From Asterella californica (lineage: Eukaryota > Streptophyta > Marchantiopsida > Marchantiales > Aytoniaceae), in assembly GCA_036924285.1 (NCBI GenBank), contig JAYKYS010000009.1, forward strand, positions 17,856,001-17,920,000: a stretch of DNA of 64,000 nucleotides, read 5' to 3'. Positions 47,880 through 61,247 of this stretch are shown piece after piece; position 1 is the stretch's first letter, and every line of letters starts with the position of its first letter. Position numbers and translations under genes: made by a program. The notes below the pieces were generated by a model. The model did not search any database. It had not been told where the DNA came from and saw only the letters and a list, made by a program, of their open reading frames with translations.

Positions 47880-50800
47880 GTCAAGGATACATACCAGAGT
47901 GCACTTCATGTTTGGCACTCGGTTCACGGAGGAGTTCTGCGAATGTGAAGTATGGTCGCCATCCAATTGGATCTTGGTCTGTGTCGATCCCTCTGCAAGG
48001 CTGTTTTAGAATTTCCCACCAAGTCAGGCACTGAAGTGCTAACTCAACGTCGGTTCTGATCACAAAACTTCAACTCTGATCCTAACTTATTTCGCTCTAC
48101 AACATGGATAGTGTCACCAATACACGGGCTTTTCCGGCCACAGTCGAAGAAGCGGAGGGAACGAGGTACTTCACCATTTAGAGTTCTCGAATGTCCGCGG
48201 CTGGTAACTTCAACGCGAGTTGTATGACACCACCTTCGAGTTGCTTCGGGGCGTCATGGAAGGCGTATTAATGCCACTTTAACAATCTCCACAATCCTCG
48301 GTCTGTACTTCGCACGAGCCATACCTAAGAACGAGCTTGACAAATGCCCTGCCAACAACTTGCAAGCTGCAAATGACAAGTCTTCATCATTTCCGGAGAC
48401 TACGTGCATGTGCCGCTGATATGCCTGTCGCCAAACCGCGTAAAAATAGTGAGATAGGACCGACGCTCCCTACTTGTCCCTCGATTTTGAAAAGTAACAG
48501 ACTGCCAACATCGTCTACCAGCATTTCAAACATGAAATTTGCCCAGCACCTGGTCAAGTACATGGAGAAGAACTCATTTCAACTGAGAACTGGAGGGTTG
48601 AGGAACTCACTCGTTTCATAGCATTCAAGTAAAGACTAGATAAGTCATTTGCAGGTATATTTTGCTTTACAGTCTCGGAGATGATTTTCCCATGTAGCCG
48701 ATAATGTGACAAGATCTCTGGTCCAAGGAACTCCTACAATGATGAAGAGGTACAGATTAGTTGAGTCAGGTTGTCTTGTAGACCAGAACGGGCCTTGCTT
48801 TTATGTTCACTAGAAGGGATCCAGCTCTCAGTGGTATCAAACTACAACCGGACGCCGAGACACAGTGACTTCAGACCAGCTTGGGCAAAGTGGCCTGATA
48901 CGATTCTAGTAACTCCCATCTAGCCGAGATGCAAATCTGTGGTCATACCTACCAATGAATTTGGATCTGCAACCAGACCTTAGGGACCATATCATGAGCA
49001 ATGAGTTTTGCGGCTGCAGTCATGACCATGTCCTTCTCCTTTAGAAACTCAGCCCTTGGTCCTTCCGTAACCTCCTCTTCCGTATCATCTGCATTTGCAG
49101 GTAGTAGTAGCTAGTAATGACGCGACTGCAGTGTGGAATATATATCTACACCCCACGTGGTCCTCAATCGATCTTCACCTGATGGTGAGGATCGATTGCT
49201 GACAAAGACCACGTGAGGTGTACATATATATTCAAAGATGAGTCGCAAAACCTGCATCTCAGCATATCAGTCCCAAAAGGTAAATGAGATGGTAAGTTCC
49301 AACTGGATTGTTAAGTTCTGTCGATAACTTCAGCGGCGACAAATCACAACGTACACTGTAGTGTACAGACTAGAGAGTAACGCCGAAGTGACATCTTTAT
49401 CTTCTGACTGATAAGATAACCACAGTACTGAAAGCAGAGATCCGTAATCCAGTTCATGATGACCACAGTATCCTGGAACAGAGTAGATTAAGTTGCTGAA
49501 CTAGACCGATCTGGTAACAGCTGGCCTGGTGCCAAGCTCTTGACTCACAAATGCATCTAGCAAATACATACCTCGTCATCAAGGTTACTGAAGTCGTCTA
49601 AAAGACCCAGTATCTCCGCGAAAAGACCTTCATTCGGTATGTGTATCGCTATTTGTAGCTGATACATCGTTCTCAAATTAACGGTCAGAGAGTAATCCTC
49701 CTCCGCTTCCTGTCGCTTATGCGTCCCAAGATTTCATACCACTTTCGACGGAGCACAAACTTGGTGACATGAAACCGAGCGCTGATAAAATGATCTAATC
49801 TGTCAAGGCCGGTCTGCTAGCGCAAGATGATGTTTGAGGTACACACCCCTGCTTGACCTATTGCAGATTTGCTTTGATGACAGATCGTCCACAGTTTGCT
49901 TGAATATTTGTTGTGCAGAGTGTTGCAGATCTGCATGACTTTCGTTGGCAGCAAAAGCCAGGGATTTCACACAAGCCTTCAAGGTGTGATCGTCTCCATG
50001 CTTGACAAAAGCATCCTTTATGAGTTGCAGCGCTGATGACAGTCAACAGTCGCTGATTTAGTCTTCTACTACCTAGGCTCCCCAATCCAGAATGTATAAG
50101 TTCTATAATTGACTTAGAAACTCTGCTCACAAGCTACCCGCCTACATGGAAGAATGCCTATTCAATCCCAGTTCGACCTTCATATGAGACATAATCTTCA
50201 CGAGATCTGACACTTTAGCTTGGTCTGCCAAATACTTCCTCAGAAGCTTAGGGTCATATCCTTCTTATTCGCTTCCATCGATTCCTGCAACAAACTCAGA
50301 TGACCATAAGAGTGCAGACCATGTACTAATGACTTATTGTCAAGACAAGCGTTCGTACGGATGCACATTCAGTGCCTAAAACATAAGATTTACAAAGACG
50401 AGAACTAAAGCTGTTCCTAGTCTTCTAAGATCGTGAGTATCCACATTACCTTTTGTGCCTTCGTCAAGGAGACCTCGCAATGATCACTGGAAGGAACAAT
50501 TTTCTCACCAACAGCCTGCTTGACTGAAGCAGACAAGACTCTAACCAGATTCCTTGCGTCTCTATCTGTAAGCTCATCAGCCTGACGATCCTCTAAAAGC
50601 AAAGTGCTCATACACTTCCAGTTCTGTTACAATTATCCCAGGAAGCACAAACAGAGATAAGACATCAGACTTACGACAGGCGTAAAGCTAAAGAAGGTGC
50701 GGACAATTAAAAACAATGAAGATTTGCTTTACTCGAAAGAACCAGTGCGCGTGACAAGCATTTACTCATAAAGAGATTATGATTCTGGTAAACTGAACTA

Positions 50801-53800
50801 ATTGATTCATATATCGGCCAATTGTTAAATCTGGACAGTAAAAGCAAAGACCAACCAAACTGAACCAAGTTGAGTGCAAACTGATCGCCGATTAGATTAG
50901 ATGAAAACCCAAACCGAAACAGCGATTGTAAATCAAGTTTCCCACGCAAAGCTGTTTATGGCAAAACTTTAAGCAGTTCAGAGTAATTTCACCTTACAGC
51001 AATAAGATTTGAACAAAGAGGCGCGCTTTTACCACACAGATCCACCGGAGAGGAAAGCTAGTAGCAAGTATCAGCTCGACTTCTACATCAGCTTGCAAAA
51101 TAAAGGACTTACAAGGTGCATATGCTGGAGTTCTAACTCGATGAACAAATACTGAGGTTCTGACTCAATTAACAAAAGAAAAGACATCGGAATTGACCTG
51201 TCATTGCCTTGCACTTGTCCCAAAGAGCATCTATGACATAGTCACAGAGAACTGGATCTCCTTAAAACTCTCTCAGAATCTGCAGAAGTCGTTCAAGCTG
51301 CCTTGCAGATTCTCATTGTCCTTCCCTGAAATGGAGCTGACGTTATAACCGTTCCAATCTCTTTCGAGTCAATCAACAAACGCACGTACAGAAGACAAAC
51401 CAGATAAGCTTGAGTACAAGACCAACTTCGGCAGTCGATGTATTAGTATGGTAGGTATGAAAGGTAGTTCTTAACGGAAGAAGATCACGCGCCTAGCCAG
51501 ATAATCCTAGATGTTGAAGTAGTACCAACCTCCAGCTGCTGGTACTAGTGGATGATCATAGACAAGATCCCCAACAGCGTGACGAATTTGTGGTGATTCA
51601 TCAAGCAAGGACTCGTAAAGCTGACTCATCGCCTTCTAGAAGTTGATGCCTGCAAAGGGCAATATTCTCCGCTATTAATACTGAGAAATAATTTGATTCA
51701 GTCACGCACAACTGAAGTGACATGAAAACAGATCAATCATCCTATTTCCCAGACGAGATGATCCTGTAATGCCACTCAAGAGTCATAACTCATGATAACT
51801 GTACGAAGGAAGTTTAACATTGTAGACAAACATAAGGAAGCTGTTTTTAATAAACCAATTGCACTGACAGCTACATTGACATGACATCGATATCATCTGC
51901 GATCTCAATCATCCTGGTGCTGAATCGCTCGGTAAATAGTCCAAAGGAGGGTATATTAGCATCGACAGCATATAACGCTCGCAGTGCAAGCACTGAGCTA
52001 CGCCGAACGGCTGGGTTCTGACATCCACTACTGACTGAGAAAATTCGACAATCCAAATATAAATTCCAATGACAAATCCAAATTCGACACCCGCAGGTGT
52101 TTGATAAAGATATTTTGAAAACTCACTCCAATTTAATTGCAGCAAAAGAATCTAAGCTCAAGATGCGAGGTTCACAGCATATATCTAAAATCTGCTCAAA
52201 CGAAACTATAGGGACTGTATTCTCGAGGTTCCATGACCTTCCGCCGACGGAAGCGAAAACCAAGGGGGGACTATAAAGAGGAACAGCGTTGTACCTTACC
52301 TTGTCATCTAAGTCTACTTTCAAGACCTTTATTTCAAATAAGGTCTTGGAGGACCAATGAAGGGTAAAAGAAAAAGATATCCAGGATCGAACAGCGGTAA
52401 TACACGCCATCCGAATGCTGAGTCCACACCCCTATATCCGTGCATGAAGAGCCTGCCATTTTGAGGTCCTAGCGGTGAGCAAACAACAGCTTAGAAGGAG
52501 CTTAGGTCCTAAGAACCTTGATTGATAGACGAACATTGAAGAACCCTAAGCACCCTAAGTTCGAAGTTACATTTGCAGAAGCATCTGTTATACACGATAC
52601 TTTCTTCTGTCCTCCTCTTCCTCCTCAGCCCTAAGGAAAGCACTTAACCGGTGAATATCTTCCTTATATCTCTTCTACGGTTGTGAATCTTTCATGAGTT
52701 TCAGATAGAGTTGTTGAGGGACTCGACACGTCCATCCTTTTGCTTTTTTTTCCTCATCATTCAGCTACCCATTGGGCAGTTCCCTCAACAAAAGATGTAG
52801 GACCTTATTTATACAAGAACTTCTCTAAACTACTCAGTAAATGCGAAGAGTTCAACGAAAGATACACGAACTTGCTATATGAAGGACGTACTAAACTACT
52901 TTCTAAGTGGTTCATGAAGACAGTACACAGAAAACGAGAAGCAAGTTTTCAGGTGTGAGATGGGACATACAAACCTTACCAAGACAGACCAGTGACGTAA
53001 TCCATGCTCTTATCCATGAGCTTTTGATCGAAAAGAGCACCGTCCTGGCACTCTCTGACCAAGCTATCACCAAATGTGACAAGATTGTCTTTGAAGTTGC
53101 GGAAATCACGGTGCTTTGTATCTTCCAAACCATCCTGTGAAGGGTTAAGTATAGACTCCTTCATCGGCTGTAGTGCAGCAAATCAATCTTAAGCCTTTGT
53201 AGGTCAATGTCTCTAACTAACTTCACCTGCAAAAAAGTCGCGGACCCCTAAATACGAACTCTTATCTAGCGTACCTAGCTTTAAGGCTGGACAAGAGTCT
53301 CATCAAACCTATCCGCAGCTGTACATGGAACCTGAAGGATACATTTTTGGCAATATCCACCAATTCTTTACAGCGTCATCGATGTCGACCCCAGTCCAAA
53401 TTAAACTTTCCTACCCTTCACATGCCTGTTGATGACCAACGGACACAATTTGAGAGCTAGTGATGCGACTAAGGGGCTAAAGCTTGACAGATTGCCATAG
53501 GTTACTTGAATTCAACACGTACATCAGCTTACCTGGAACAGAGCTTTAAGGAGCTTCCCAAGGGCTACATCAGGATTGGCCTCATAGCGTTCCACCCACT
53601 TCGCAGCTGCTTGTCGAACTACTTTGCTTTTGTCCTTCAGAATCTCTGCACGGTTGAAGTTTGAACATGCACAAACATAACCCACGAAAGTGAAGCACAG
53701 GCTCAGACAGCGTGAGAAAGACCCAGCCATTCTGTTAGGAGGTACATCTTTCACTTCAACTCCTAAAAGACAGATTCTCTTGAGACTTCGACGTGAACCT

Positions 53801-54425
53801 ATCCAAGCCCGTCATAGCCAATGATGGAACTGGTAAACTAGTAGTAGCAATATTCAACCATCTAACTTGAGTCACGTTCTAATTGATAGGCCCGATAACA
53901 TGGACTGGAGGAAAGGTGTTAACTGGAAGGAGGGAATCAACCCGTAAACCTTAGACGTGACTCTTATGTAAAACACCAACCGGCACAAATGGCTCTACAA
54001 GGAAATGGCCGATTACGCCGACTTTGAAATCTAATTACCTCAAACAGCACGCTGTCTCAAGAAAAATCCTCAAGGCGACTCAGTATTTGGCTTTCGAATG
54101 TACAGTTACTCACACCTATTATGTCTTCATCGGCGGCCGGATCCTCAGCAGAAACTATATCATGTCGTTTGCGTTTACCTCCACCTTCTTACTCCCTTTC
54201 TGAAGCTACTCCATTGCGTCTAGCACCTTTCTAGAAAATCAAGAAATAACTTGACATGCATAAGGACATATAGATCTTTTAGAATCTTTTAGACGACGTT
54301 GCCTCGTTAGTACTTTGATAAACTACCTTTGGTCTGAGGCCCTCCTGGCCGTGACCACGTTTTCTTGTCGGCTCTTCTACGTCTGGATCATCAGGATCGT
54401 TGTCCTCTGAACCGTTGCTATACAT
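47880..54425 (-). pseudogene. SCC3: Decayed cohesin subunit SCC3/SA (STAG) gene
   Basis: SCC3 clamps the cohesin ring on chromatin. Recognisable blocks run N to C on the minus strand: MYSNGSEDNDPDDPDVEEPT (54425-54327), AAAKWVERYEANPD (53645-53533), NLVTFGDSLVRECQDGALFD (53134-52980), MACITAVRSWIS (near 52410), GLFTERFSTRMIEIADDID (near 51910), DESPQIRHAVGDLVYDH (near 51560), LVRVLSASVKQAVGEKIVP (near 50500), LLRKYLADQAKVSDL, MTAAAKLIAHDMVPK (near 49000) and DPIGWRPYFTF (near 47960). GT-AG borders remain, so it is not a processed copy. Lesions: TAA at 54189-54191, frameshifts near 53367 and 52680, a 5-bp duplication at 51878-51887, TAA at 51262-51264, and frameshifts near 50230 and in 48180-48290. 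Poor sequence quality is the alternative, but two nearby elements are error-free over kilobases. A working copy must lie elsewhere. Confidence 0.85.
49122..49246. mobile_element. MITE-like foldback element in an SCC3 intron
   Basis: Nested inverted repeats are centred near 49184: GCGACT/AGTCGC at the ends, then GAATATATATCTACACC-like arms carrying CCACGTGGTC and GACCACGTG, then inner arms CAATCGATC and GATCGATTG around a TGAT loop. Mismatches are few. Each arm holds a CACGTG (G-box) core. It sits between SCC3 coding blocks, just upstream of the block containing AAAKLIAHDMVPK. No target duplication was recognised. Confidence 0.7.
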
Positions 54426-54429
54426 GACC

Positions 54430-56565
54430 CTGAACGTGATTTAGAGATACATTCGGAGTATTATTCTGTACAACGATCCAAAATCTCTGGAAAATGGGGA
54501 GAAGCGTAAACGTTTCTAGAAGGTCTGATGAGTTACGAGATACTCAGATTTGGTGGGTCACAGTCTGGATACATAATTCGTCCAAGAGCGCTGGCAGTTC
54601 AGTAGTGGAGCCTGAACAATAACTAAGAAGGAAGGAAGAGTGCATCATACTCATAACAGTAAACAGTAGTATCACAGAGCAAGCACAAGCCATAGTCCAT
54701 GTCCGGAAAGCCAAACGATCAGCATTTAGTTAAAAATGCACTAACACTGCCCTAGGTAATGAGTAGGTGTGCACTCGAATACCTCATTACAATATTATGC
54801 CAAACATGATGGTATCCACTTCCCAGCATGCACCTCAACCTTGACAGCTGACTTCCTCAGCGCAACTATGACGCTCCAAAAAACGGCACAATATGATGCC
54901 CCGATGTAAAGACGCCATCAGTAGGGAGAGACAAGATATACATGAGAAGGGAAGGTGACAACTGAAGTTAGACACATTTCCAGCTCAGCAGCTTTCTGAT
55001 CGGCAAAGGATTTCTATTCATTCGAATATGAACCTTGTGAAAGTGGTAGACCAATGAACTTGGCAAAAGGACTGTGGCCATCGAACATGGAGGAACACAT
55101 CTGAAGCGAACTGCAACAGCATAAACTTACAAGTTTTCAAGCAACAAGAGAACCAACTGAAAGTCGGAAGTAGTAATGTATGTGGTATCGCGTATCCACA
55201 AGTAGTAGTAAATGTAATAGAGAATCAGGTCAAAGTAGAAAAGAAAGATACAAAAATAATAAAAAGTGCTAAAAAAGGACTGACTGAAGCAAGTAGAATG
55301 ATCACTATCCGAGAAGAAGTTATAAGATTCGACCCCTGCCAGGAGAAGAGAAATGCTAATCTGGTTTCAGATCTCGAAGCAATGATAACCGGAGAAAGCT
55401 GGCAGTTTGACCTATGCCTACCACCGTAGGTGTTAAGCTATGGGTCTTGTTAAGTCCGGTGCTGACATAGCAGCTGTCAGTTTGAAGACGACGCATATCA
55501 AGATAATATGCAGAATTGATGCATCGAGCAGAGAGAACATATTGTAAAGGTAATGTAACGGACAGCAGAAGTACGCATCCAGATTCACAATCTCATCACA
55601 CGTCCAGAAAGGATGGGAAAAGCAACACCGAGTTAAGAACAGCATGCCGCTGATTTCTCTTCCCAAGTTCAGAGTCCATATTCTGGACGTGCTCGTCTGC
55701 TTCTATTCTTCGATTATTAACAATGGATGGTCGGTCTAGACCTTGTTGCGTTGCTTCTCAACTCTCAGATCACCTCGACAGCAGATGCTGAAAGATGTGC
55801 AATTTCCCGACTTAACTTTCCAGTCTTACAAATATCTAAAGTTCTTGAGATATTCCTACGTGCATGCAGCATCTGGTATATCACTGACGAGTCCAAATAT
55901 AATGTGTCTAGATACGATGCGAACACGTCGATTACCTACAGTTTGAAGAAGGATTGAAAGAAAGCGCAGCACATCAATATACATCAGTAGATGAGCTATT
56001 TGAAACAGAACGTGACCTGACGAACCAAACACCAGAAACTATTCATATATGTAACATTCTGAAGCCGAATATGAAAAGAAGCGCCGAATATCAGAAACAG
56101 TCAGTCAGTAGAATCTCGAGTAGAATACATCATAGGTTAGGAGGGCAAAAGACCTCCATCCAGATCGATCTCGTTTACAGCGCCTCCAAGCCGTTAAGAA
56201 AGGTGTGAAATTTCTTTCAAATTTCTTCAACAACAACAAAGCATGCAGCAGCACGCACGACGATGTTATGATACCTGCACCACTTCATTGGCAAGCTCAA
56301 ATAGAAGAGAAATGTTTCAGTGAGATGTCCCAAATCACGTGTACTTTACAAGCCGTATGTTAAGTCGATAATGTAACTACGGTTCTTTATGCATCAACAT
56401 AAGCAAAACCTTAACCAAGGAAGCTCAAAGATTCAAGCAAAACCGGAAGAAGTCCCCACCACCCATTATTATGCCGAGCCTCCACGTTAACCTTTCGAAA
56501 GACAGGAGGGATAATCAGCATAATTCCATTAGAAACTAATCACATCTACTCCTCTCTTTACCCTC
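54430..56565. other. Region upstream of the SCC3 relic
   Basis: It should include the old promoter and 5' leader. A splice-acceptor-like CAG stands five bases before the proposed start codon. Open frames on both strands (for example 55433-55666 and 55954-56208) show no domain. Confidence 0.35.
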
Positions 56566-56569
56566 TGTA

Positions 56570-58262
56570 ACTAAATTTTCGCATGTAAAACTCGTCTATT
56601 TCGTTTGGACGCCTAGTGGAGAAGTTACAAGACTCGAAACATCGGTAAAACAAGCTAAGCCTCAGCTTACGAGCTTTTGGCACAACTTCGGATCTTTACT
56701 TTCATTGCATCAATGGGTAGAGCTCGTTGTCAACTTTCCATGAGCAATTCGTCTATTTCATTTGGACGCTTAGTGGAGAAGTTACGAGACTCGAAAAATG
56801 GAAAAATCAAGCTGGGCCCTAGTTTACTTGCTGACTGGATATTTGCTGCTCCGGGCGCTATACTAAGGACGCAAGGGACCTGCTTCCTCATTATTGAAGA
56901 GAACTTGTACGTACAGAGACTGACGTAAGGGGTAGCTTAAGGGGCTAGCTTGCACCTATGACCTGTTAGCGAACGGTTCAGGAGATTTGGAGTTCCAATG
57001 CAAATGCGCAAGACGTTGTTGGGTTCAGATCTGTGCAAGCTACGCACTGGTTAAGATGATTCGTGCAGAGACGGATCGAGGGATGTGTTCTGAGAGAAAT
57101 TGAGAAGCAGCGAGGAGATTTTGGAGAGCTTCAATGATCTGTGAAAGAGAGTTGGACCGTTCGGGCCGTTTCGGAGTCCAAACTTGCTGTCCTATGATCC
57201 ATCAGGATCAGAATAACGAGTTCTTCAAGAAATTGAAGACGATACGAAGTTTCATTAGGCGGTTTGAGAGTTCTGAGTGAAATTGGCTCTCAGAGAAGCG
57301 CTTACGTCAGATTTTCGTTCGCCTGCGACCTAAGATTGATTTGTTCTTCGCGAACGGTGAGCCAAGCTCATCGTTCTTAGTGCCTACTTGATCAGGGAGT
57401 CTTCATCTACGCGTAAGAGAAGACCATGTATGGATTGTTGAGTTTCGGTGTGGTGAGCGATTTTGAGTCGCAGGGAGTCGATTTACGTAGTTTTTTGCAA
57501 CCTGTGACTAAATTTCTTGCGCGGTTTTGCAAAGGGAACTCCAAATGGCTTGTTTGGAGTCTCGTTGAGTTCAGGATAGCTAGATCTACCTACTAGAGAA
57601 GACGGATATCAGTTCAGACGATCTGTTTGTGCAGTGTGTGCGGCTTTAAGCCGCAGGGAGGAGTTTTAGAAGATTCGATCACCTGCGATCGAAAATTGGA
57701 GATATCTCGGCTGTCGGGAGTCGGATCTGAAGGTTTCTTAAGCCAATGGAGTTAGCGAAGGAGACCCTATCGACATCTGAAGATCGTTTGGCGAAAAGAC
57801 AGAGTTCTCAGATAAGCCTTTTTTGGTTCCTTCGCTACGGGTTTCATCCTTTTGAGTTCGTTAGAGATCTAGTTGGCTATATACAACTTGTGGTAGCTAG
57901 CTTTGGCTAAGAGCTTGTACATGGATGTGGTTTGGACTTGGGTTTCAATCGTGTGATACTAGTGCAGCTCTATTTGTTAGCAAAGGGAAGTTTCTCTTGC
58001 TTTGAGCTACGCTTCGGTGGTTTTGGGTCAAGGTTGAGATTAAGGGGTTCGTTTTAGGGGCTTTGAAGCAGATTACAGACCGCTCTGGTCTGGTTTTCAG
58101 TTTTGTGTTCTTAGGGAGAAAGAATCGGCAGTGTACATACATTGTGAGTTGATATATTGCAGCATTCATTTTTGTGGTTGTTTTTCTTTGTCTTGTCTCT
58201 GTTCAGCACACAGCATCTCCACAGTCATGAACCTCGCATTTTCCTGGACATCCTTCACGCAA
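56570..58262 (+). repeat. Long dispersed repeat R2, plus-strand copy
   Basis: Homologous by eye to the minus strand of 39250-37600 over about 1.7 kb, in inverted orientation. Inside it, about 52 bp containing TTTGGACGCCTAGTGGAGAA (about 56588-56640) is repeated with changes at about 56747-56800, a local duplication. Similarity stops shortly after CATCCTTCACG in both copies. A chromodomain remnant begins about 190 bp later. Confidence 0.75.
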
Positions 58263-58448
58263 AATCTGACACGATATCGGCAGCAGCAGCGAAGGTGACC
58301 TATACTAGATAGTGTTGAAGGTGGACAATGCCGAAGCAGCAGGCTCAACCAAGCTTATGCGGAACCTGATCACTCTAGAGAAGATAGTCGGTGCGAGTCG
58401 AAACGCTCTAATGCAAGATCGAGCTATGAGTCAAGAGCATGCGCCCCT

Positions 58449-58541
58449 GTCCGAACAAGAGGAGTCGAGCTCTATTATCTTGTGAAATGGAAGGATCCAT
58501 TGAGAGCGCATGAAGAACCTGCTAGAAGTGGTGTCCCGTAA
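58449..58541 (+). pseudogene. Chromodomain remnant
   Basis: A short frame reads VRTRGVELYYLVKWKDPLRA followed by HEEPAR and then a stop. YLVKWKD is the core of a chromodomain, as found at the C-terminus of chromovirus integrases. The rest of any integrase was not found upstream, where repeat R2 lies instead. It overlaps the end of the minus-strand LINE relic, so the fragments are nested. Confidence 0.55.
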
Positions 58542-60655
58542 GAGAGAATTGTAGTCCGTGAGATCCATCGGTAGCTAATGTATCGAATCGAAGGTGTGCC
58601 TCACGTGCCTCAAGAGTCAAACTATCTCTTGTCTCTCGGAGACACATTTGTAGTGGGTAAGAACCATCCTCTATCCTTGTCACATAGCTCTCCAGAATAG
58701 GTCTATTTCGCACGAGAAAATGACAACAGAGCCAAGGTGCTGAGAGAGGCCAACTACCCAAAAAGACTACCGGAGCAATCTCCTCCATGGATAATAAGCC
58801 CATCCCGTCACATGATATCGACAAAGATATCTGTCTACGTGCGAGAGGTCTTGCCACACAATCAAAAGTTCTCGGTCCTACAATGTCACCAAACACTCTT
58901 ATGATCCTCTTATCAAACTCTCTAAGGCGCGAGATGAAGATAGAAGATGGAGGCAGTGTGCGGAGTAAGTAACTAGGATGACGTGCAATGGAAGAAGAAA
59001 AGATACTAAAGACAACTTGTAGGTCTTCTAACATAAGGAGATCCTCGATATGCAAAACGTCCTCCACAGAGACAACACTAAGAACCGGGAGACAAAGTCC
59101 TATGTACCCACCGATACTCCGAGATGCGTAAACCATCTCTAGGTGTAACAAATCCCTCTGGGAGCTAGAGGTCCGACGGTATACCTATGGGAGACCAAGC
59201 CTTGCACTTTGACACCTTCACTCTCAGCTCTACCAAGGTCAATTGAGAGACAAGGTGATCAAAGACAACGTCGACTTGGTCCACCGGACTTACGATGTGC
59301 GTATCATCAGTTAGAGATGAAAAAACACAACCTGGAGCAGCCAAGGTGGTGACCAAGAGAGCTCTATAGTGAGCTAAGGCAAAGAGGGGTCCACCCAAGG
59401 ATCTCCCTGACGACTATCTGTCATGGAGCTGATGATTGTAACATCCTCTATCGCATGACCGTGTTGATAAAAAAAAGGAGAGGAAGAATCATAGAACCAT
59501 AGAAGCGTCAGAGATCCACCGCCATCCATGAGCTCTTTAGCGCGGGAAATGTTATTGAAAGTATTTTCTACGTTCACTTATAAGACAACCCAATCGGGAT
59601 GGATGTCCAAGAGAACTCTAATGCGGAAAGACACATACTCGCAACCTCCAGGCGTCACAACTCCAAACTGATGTGGACAAAGGTGGTCCTGAAAAGTATC
59701 TCGAAGCTGAAGTACAATGATACGACTGAGAAGTCGTAAGAGAATCTCACCGATGGTTTTCGATCGAATTCCTCCACCATCCTTCGTCATGGTCAAAAGT
59801 CTAGCTGTCTCCAGTACCTGAGCTATAGACTGAAGAATATGTCTCTGAGCTACTATTGTCGCTATCTCAAAAAGCTCCGTGAAACCACTAGAGGAGTCGT
59901 CTGTTTGAAAACAATCCCGTAAGTGCTCGTGGACCATCTCAGACAGACCTCCAGAAGATAGACGTGGAGCTGTACACAAGGCCTGGGCAAACAAGGATCT
60001 ATCGAGACATAATGGCTCCTCACACTGATAGTCTTGAACCTCAGGTGGTGGAGGTGAAGAAAACGCAACGAAGTGGTAGTCTCCTCAGTAGGACATACCG
60101 CTGACAAAGGATGTGCTCTAGCAACTCTACTATACTCTCCAACTTGACCTAATGTCGTATGCAGACGAAAGATGAGACATCACATGTAGAGACAAACACA
60201 CTCCTACCTCGTACTGCACGTACTGATTCCTCCTGTAAAGCCGCTCAATCACCTGCAAAGAATCTCGGAAGACGGATCGCCACCTCCAGATATCCTCCTC
60301 TGCCACCTGCCACCTCGAGTATAACGGAGACACCAACGAAGAAGTAAGAAGAATAGTAACCACGCCGTCTCGTCCATGGTGTTCCGTGCCAACATATCGA
60401 GAGTAGACGAAATGCATGCTTCACCTCGTCATGAAGAGCACGAGGTAACCGATGGAACAAACGCAGACAAGAAAAACTCGTCTCGAACAATCTCAGAATA
60501 ATGACAGAGTGGACTCTCAACCACTTCCACGACTCAGGAAGAACTCCAGGAAGAAGGACTAACGGTGCCAGAATGATTGCACGTGTAGACCTCCGCTCTC
60601 GGCTAACTCGGGCATCCCATGTGGTCGTATCATAGCTCTTGTGCATCTTTTCCAC
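58522..60655 (-). pseudogene. Inactivated LINE-type reverse transcriptase
   Basis: The minus strand reads in order: an upstream region (60655-60245); the RT fingers block with GGGIRSKTIGEILLRLLSRI and HQFGVVTPGGCEYVSF (59994-59578); VNVENTFNNISR (next to 59577); SRQGDP then GGPLFALAHYRALL (about 59410-59360); and the active-site block SLTDDTHIV (about 59310), where non-LTR RTs usually have ADD. A TAA at 59578-59580 interrupts VVL-VNVEN in frame and probably arose from a CAA codon. A one-base loss near 59395 shifts the frame after GDP. Further breaks lie near 59165. No endonuclease domain or poly(A) tail was recognised. A dead copy. Confidence 0.85.
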
Positions 60656-60659
60656 ATGA

Positions 60660-61245
60660 GATTTTACCCCCTACGAGATAAATAACTGATTGCACATCAG
60701 ACATGATGTGTCTCGAATCAGTCTCGATCTCATGAGAAAGAGAATACTCATGGCTAGAAAAAAGACGATATCCAACCAAACGGTACTCGTAATAAAAACA
60801 TCTCAAAAAAGAACTCACTAGAAAAGAAGAACCTTGATATGTAGAGATAGAAAAAAACACTAAATGTAGCAAGAAGTCCCCCAAAAGCAAGAAGCAAAAG
60901 CAAGAAAAGCAAGAAGTTCCCCAAAAGTCTCTCAAAAACCTTAAACAGACTTAACTACTCTATAACCTTAAAACTACAAAAAAAAATCCAAAAATATTTA
61001 ATACTCACTCGTTTCTTCACAAAATGTATCAATTATAAGATCAAAAGGAGCAGAAAACAAAAACGAAGATGAATATGTAAAAATCAGTATAGTAACCCAT
61101 CCCAACACCCTCCTCTCTCTCAAAAAATAGTCTCGATCTTCTCTCCTCTCCCTCCCGCAATCCGCCTCCGCGCTCTCTCTCTCGCACGCTCGTGTAAAAA
61201 TCAGATTCTGAAGTCCCCACATGTACTAAGGAGACTTAACTACGA
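60660..61245. other. Gene-free spacer between element fragments
   Basis: An AAGCAAGAAG-type duplication (GCAAGAAGTCCCCCAAAAG and GCAAGAAGTTCCCCAAAAG) lies at about 60866-60927. A CTCTCTC-rich stretch covers 61110-61190. No gene is visible. Confidence 0.4.
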
Positions 61246-61247
61246 GA

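Noticed and set aside
47880..54425. A functional SCC3 gene with unusual introns
   Set aside because: The two TAA codons and the 5-bp duplication lie inside conserved exon blocks and cannot be removed by plausible GT-AG introns without losing core residues.
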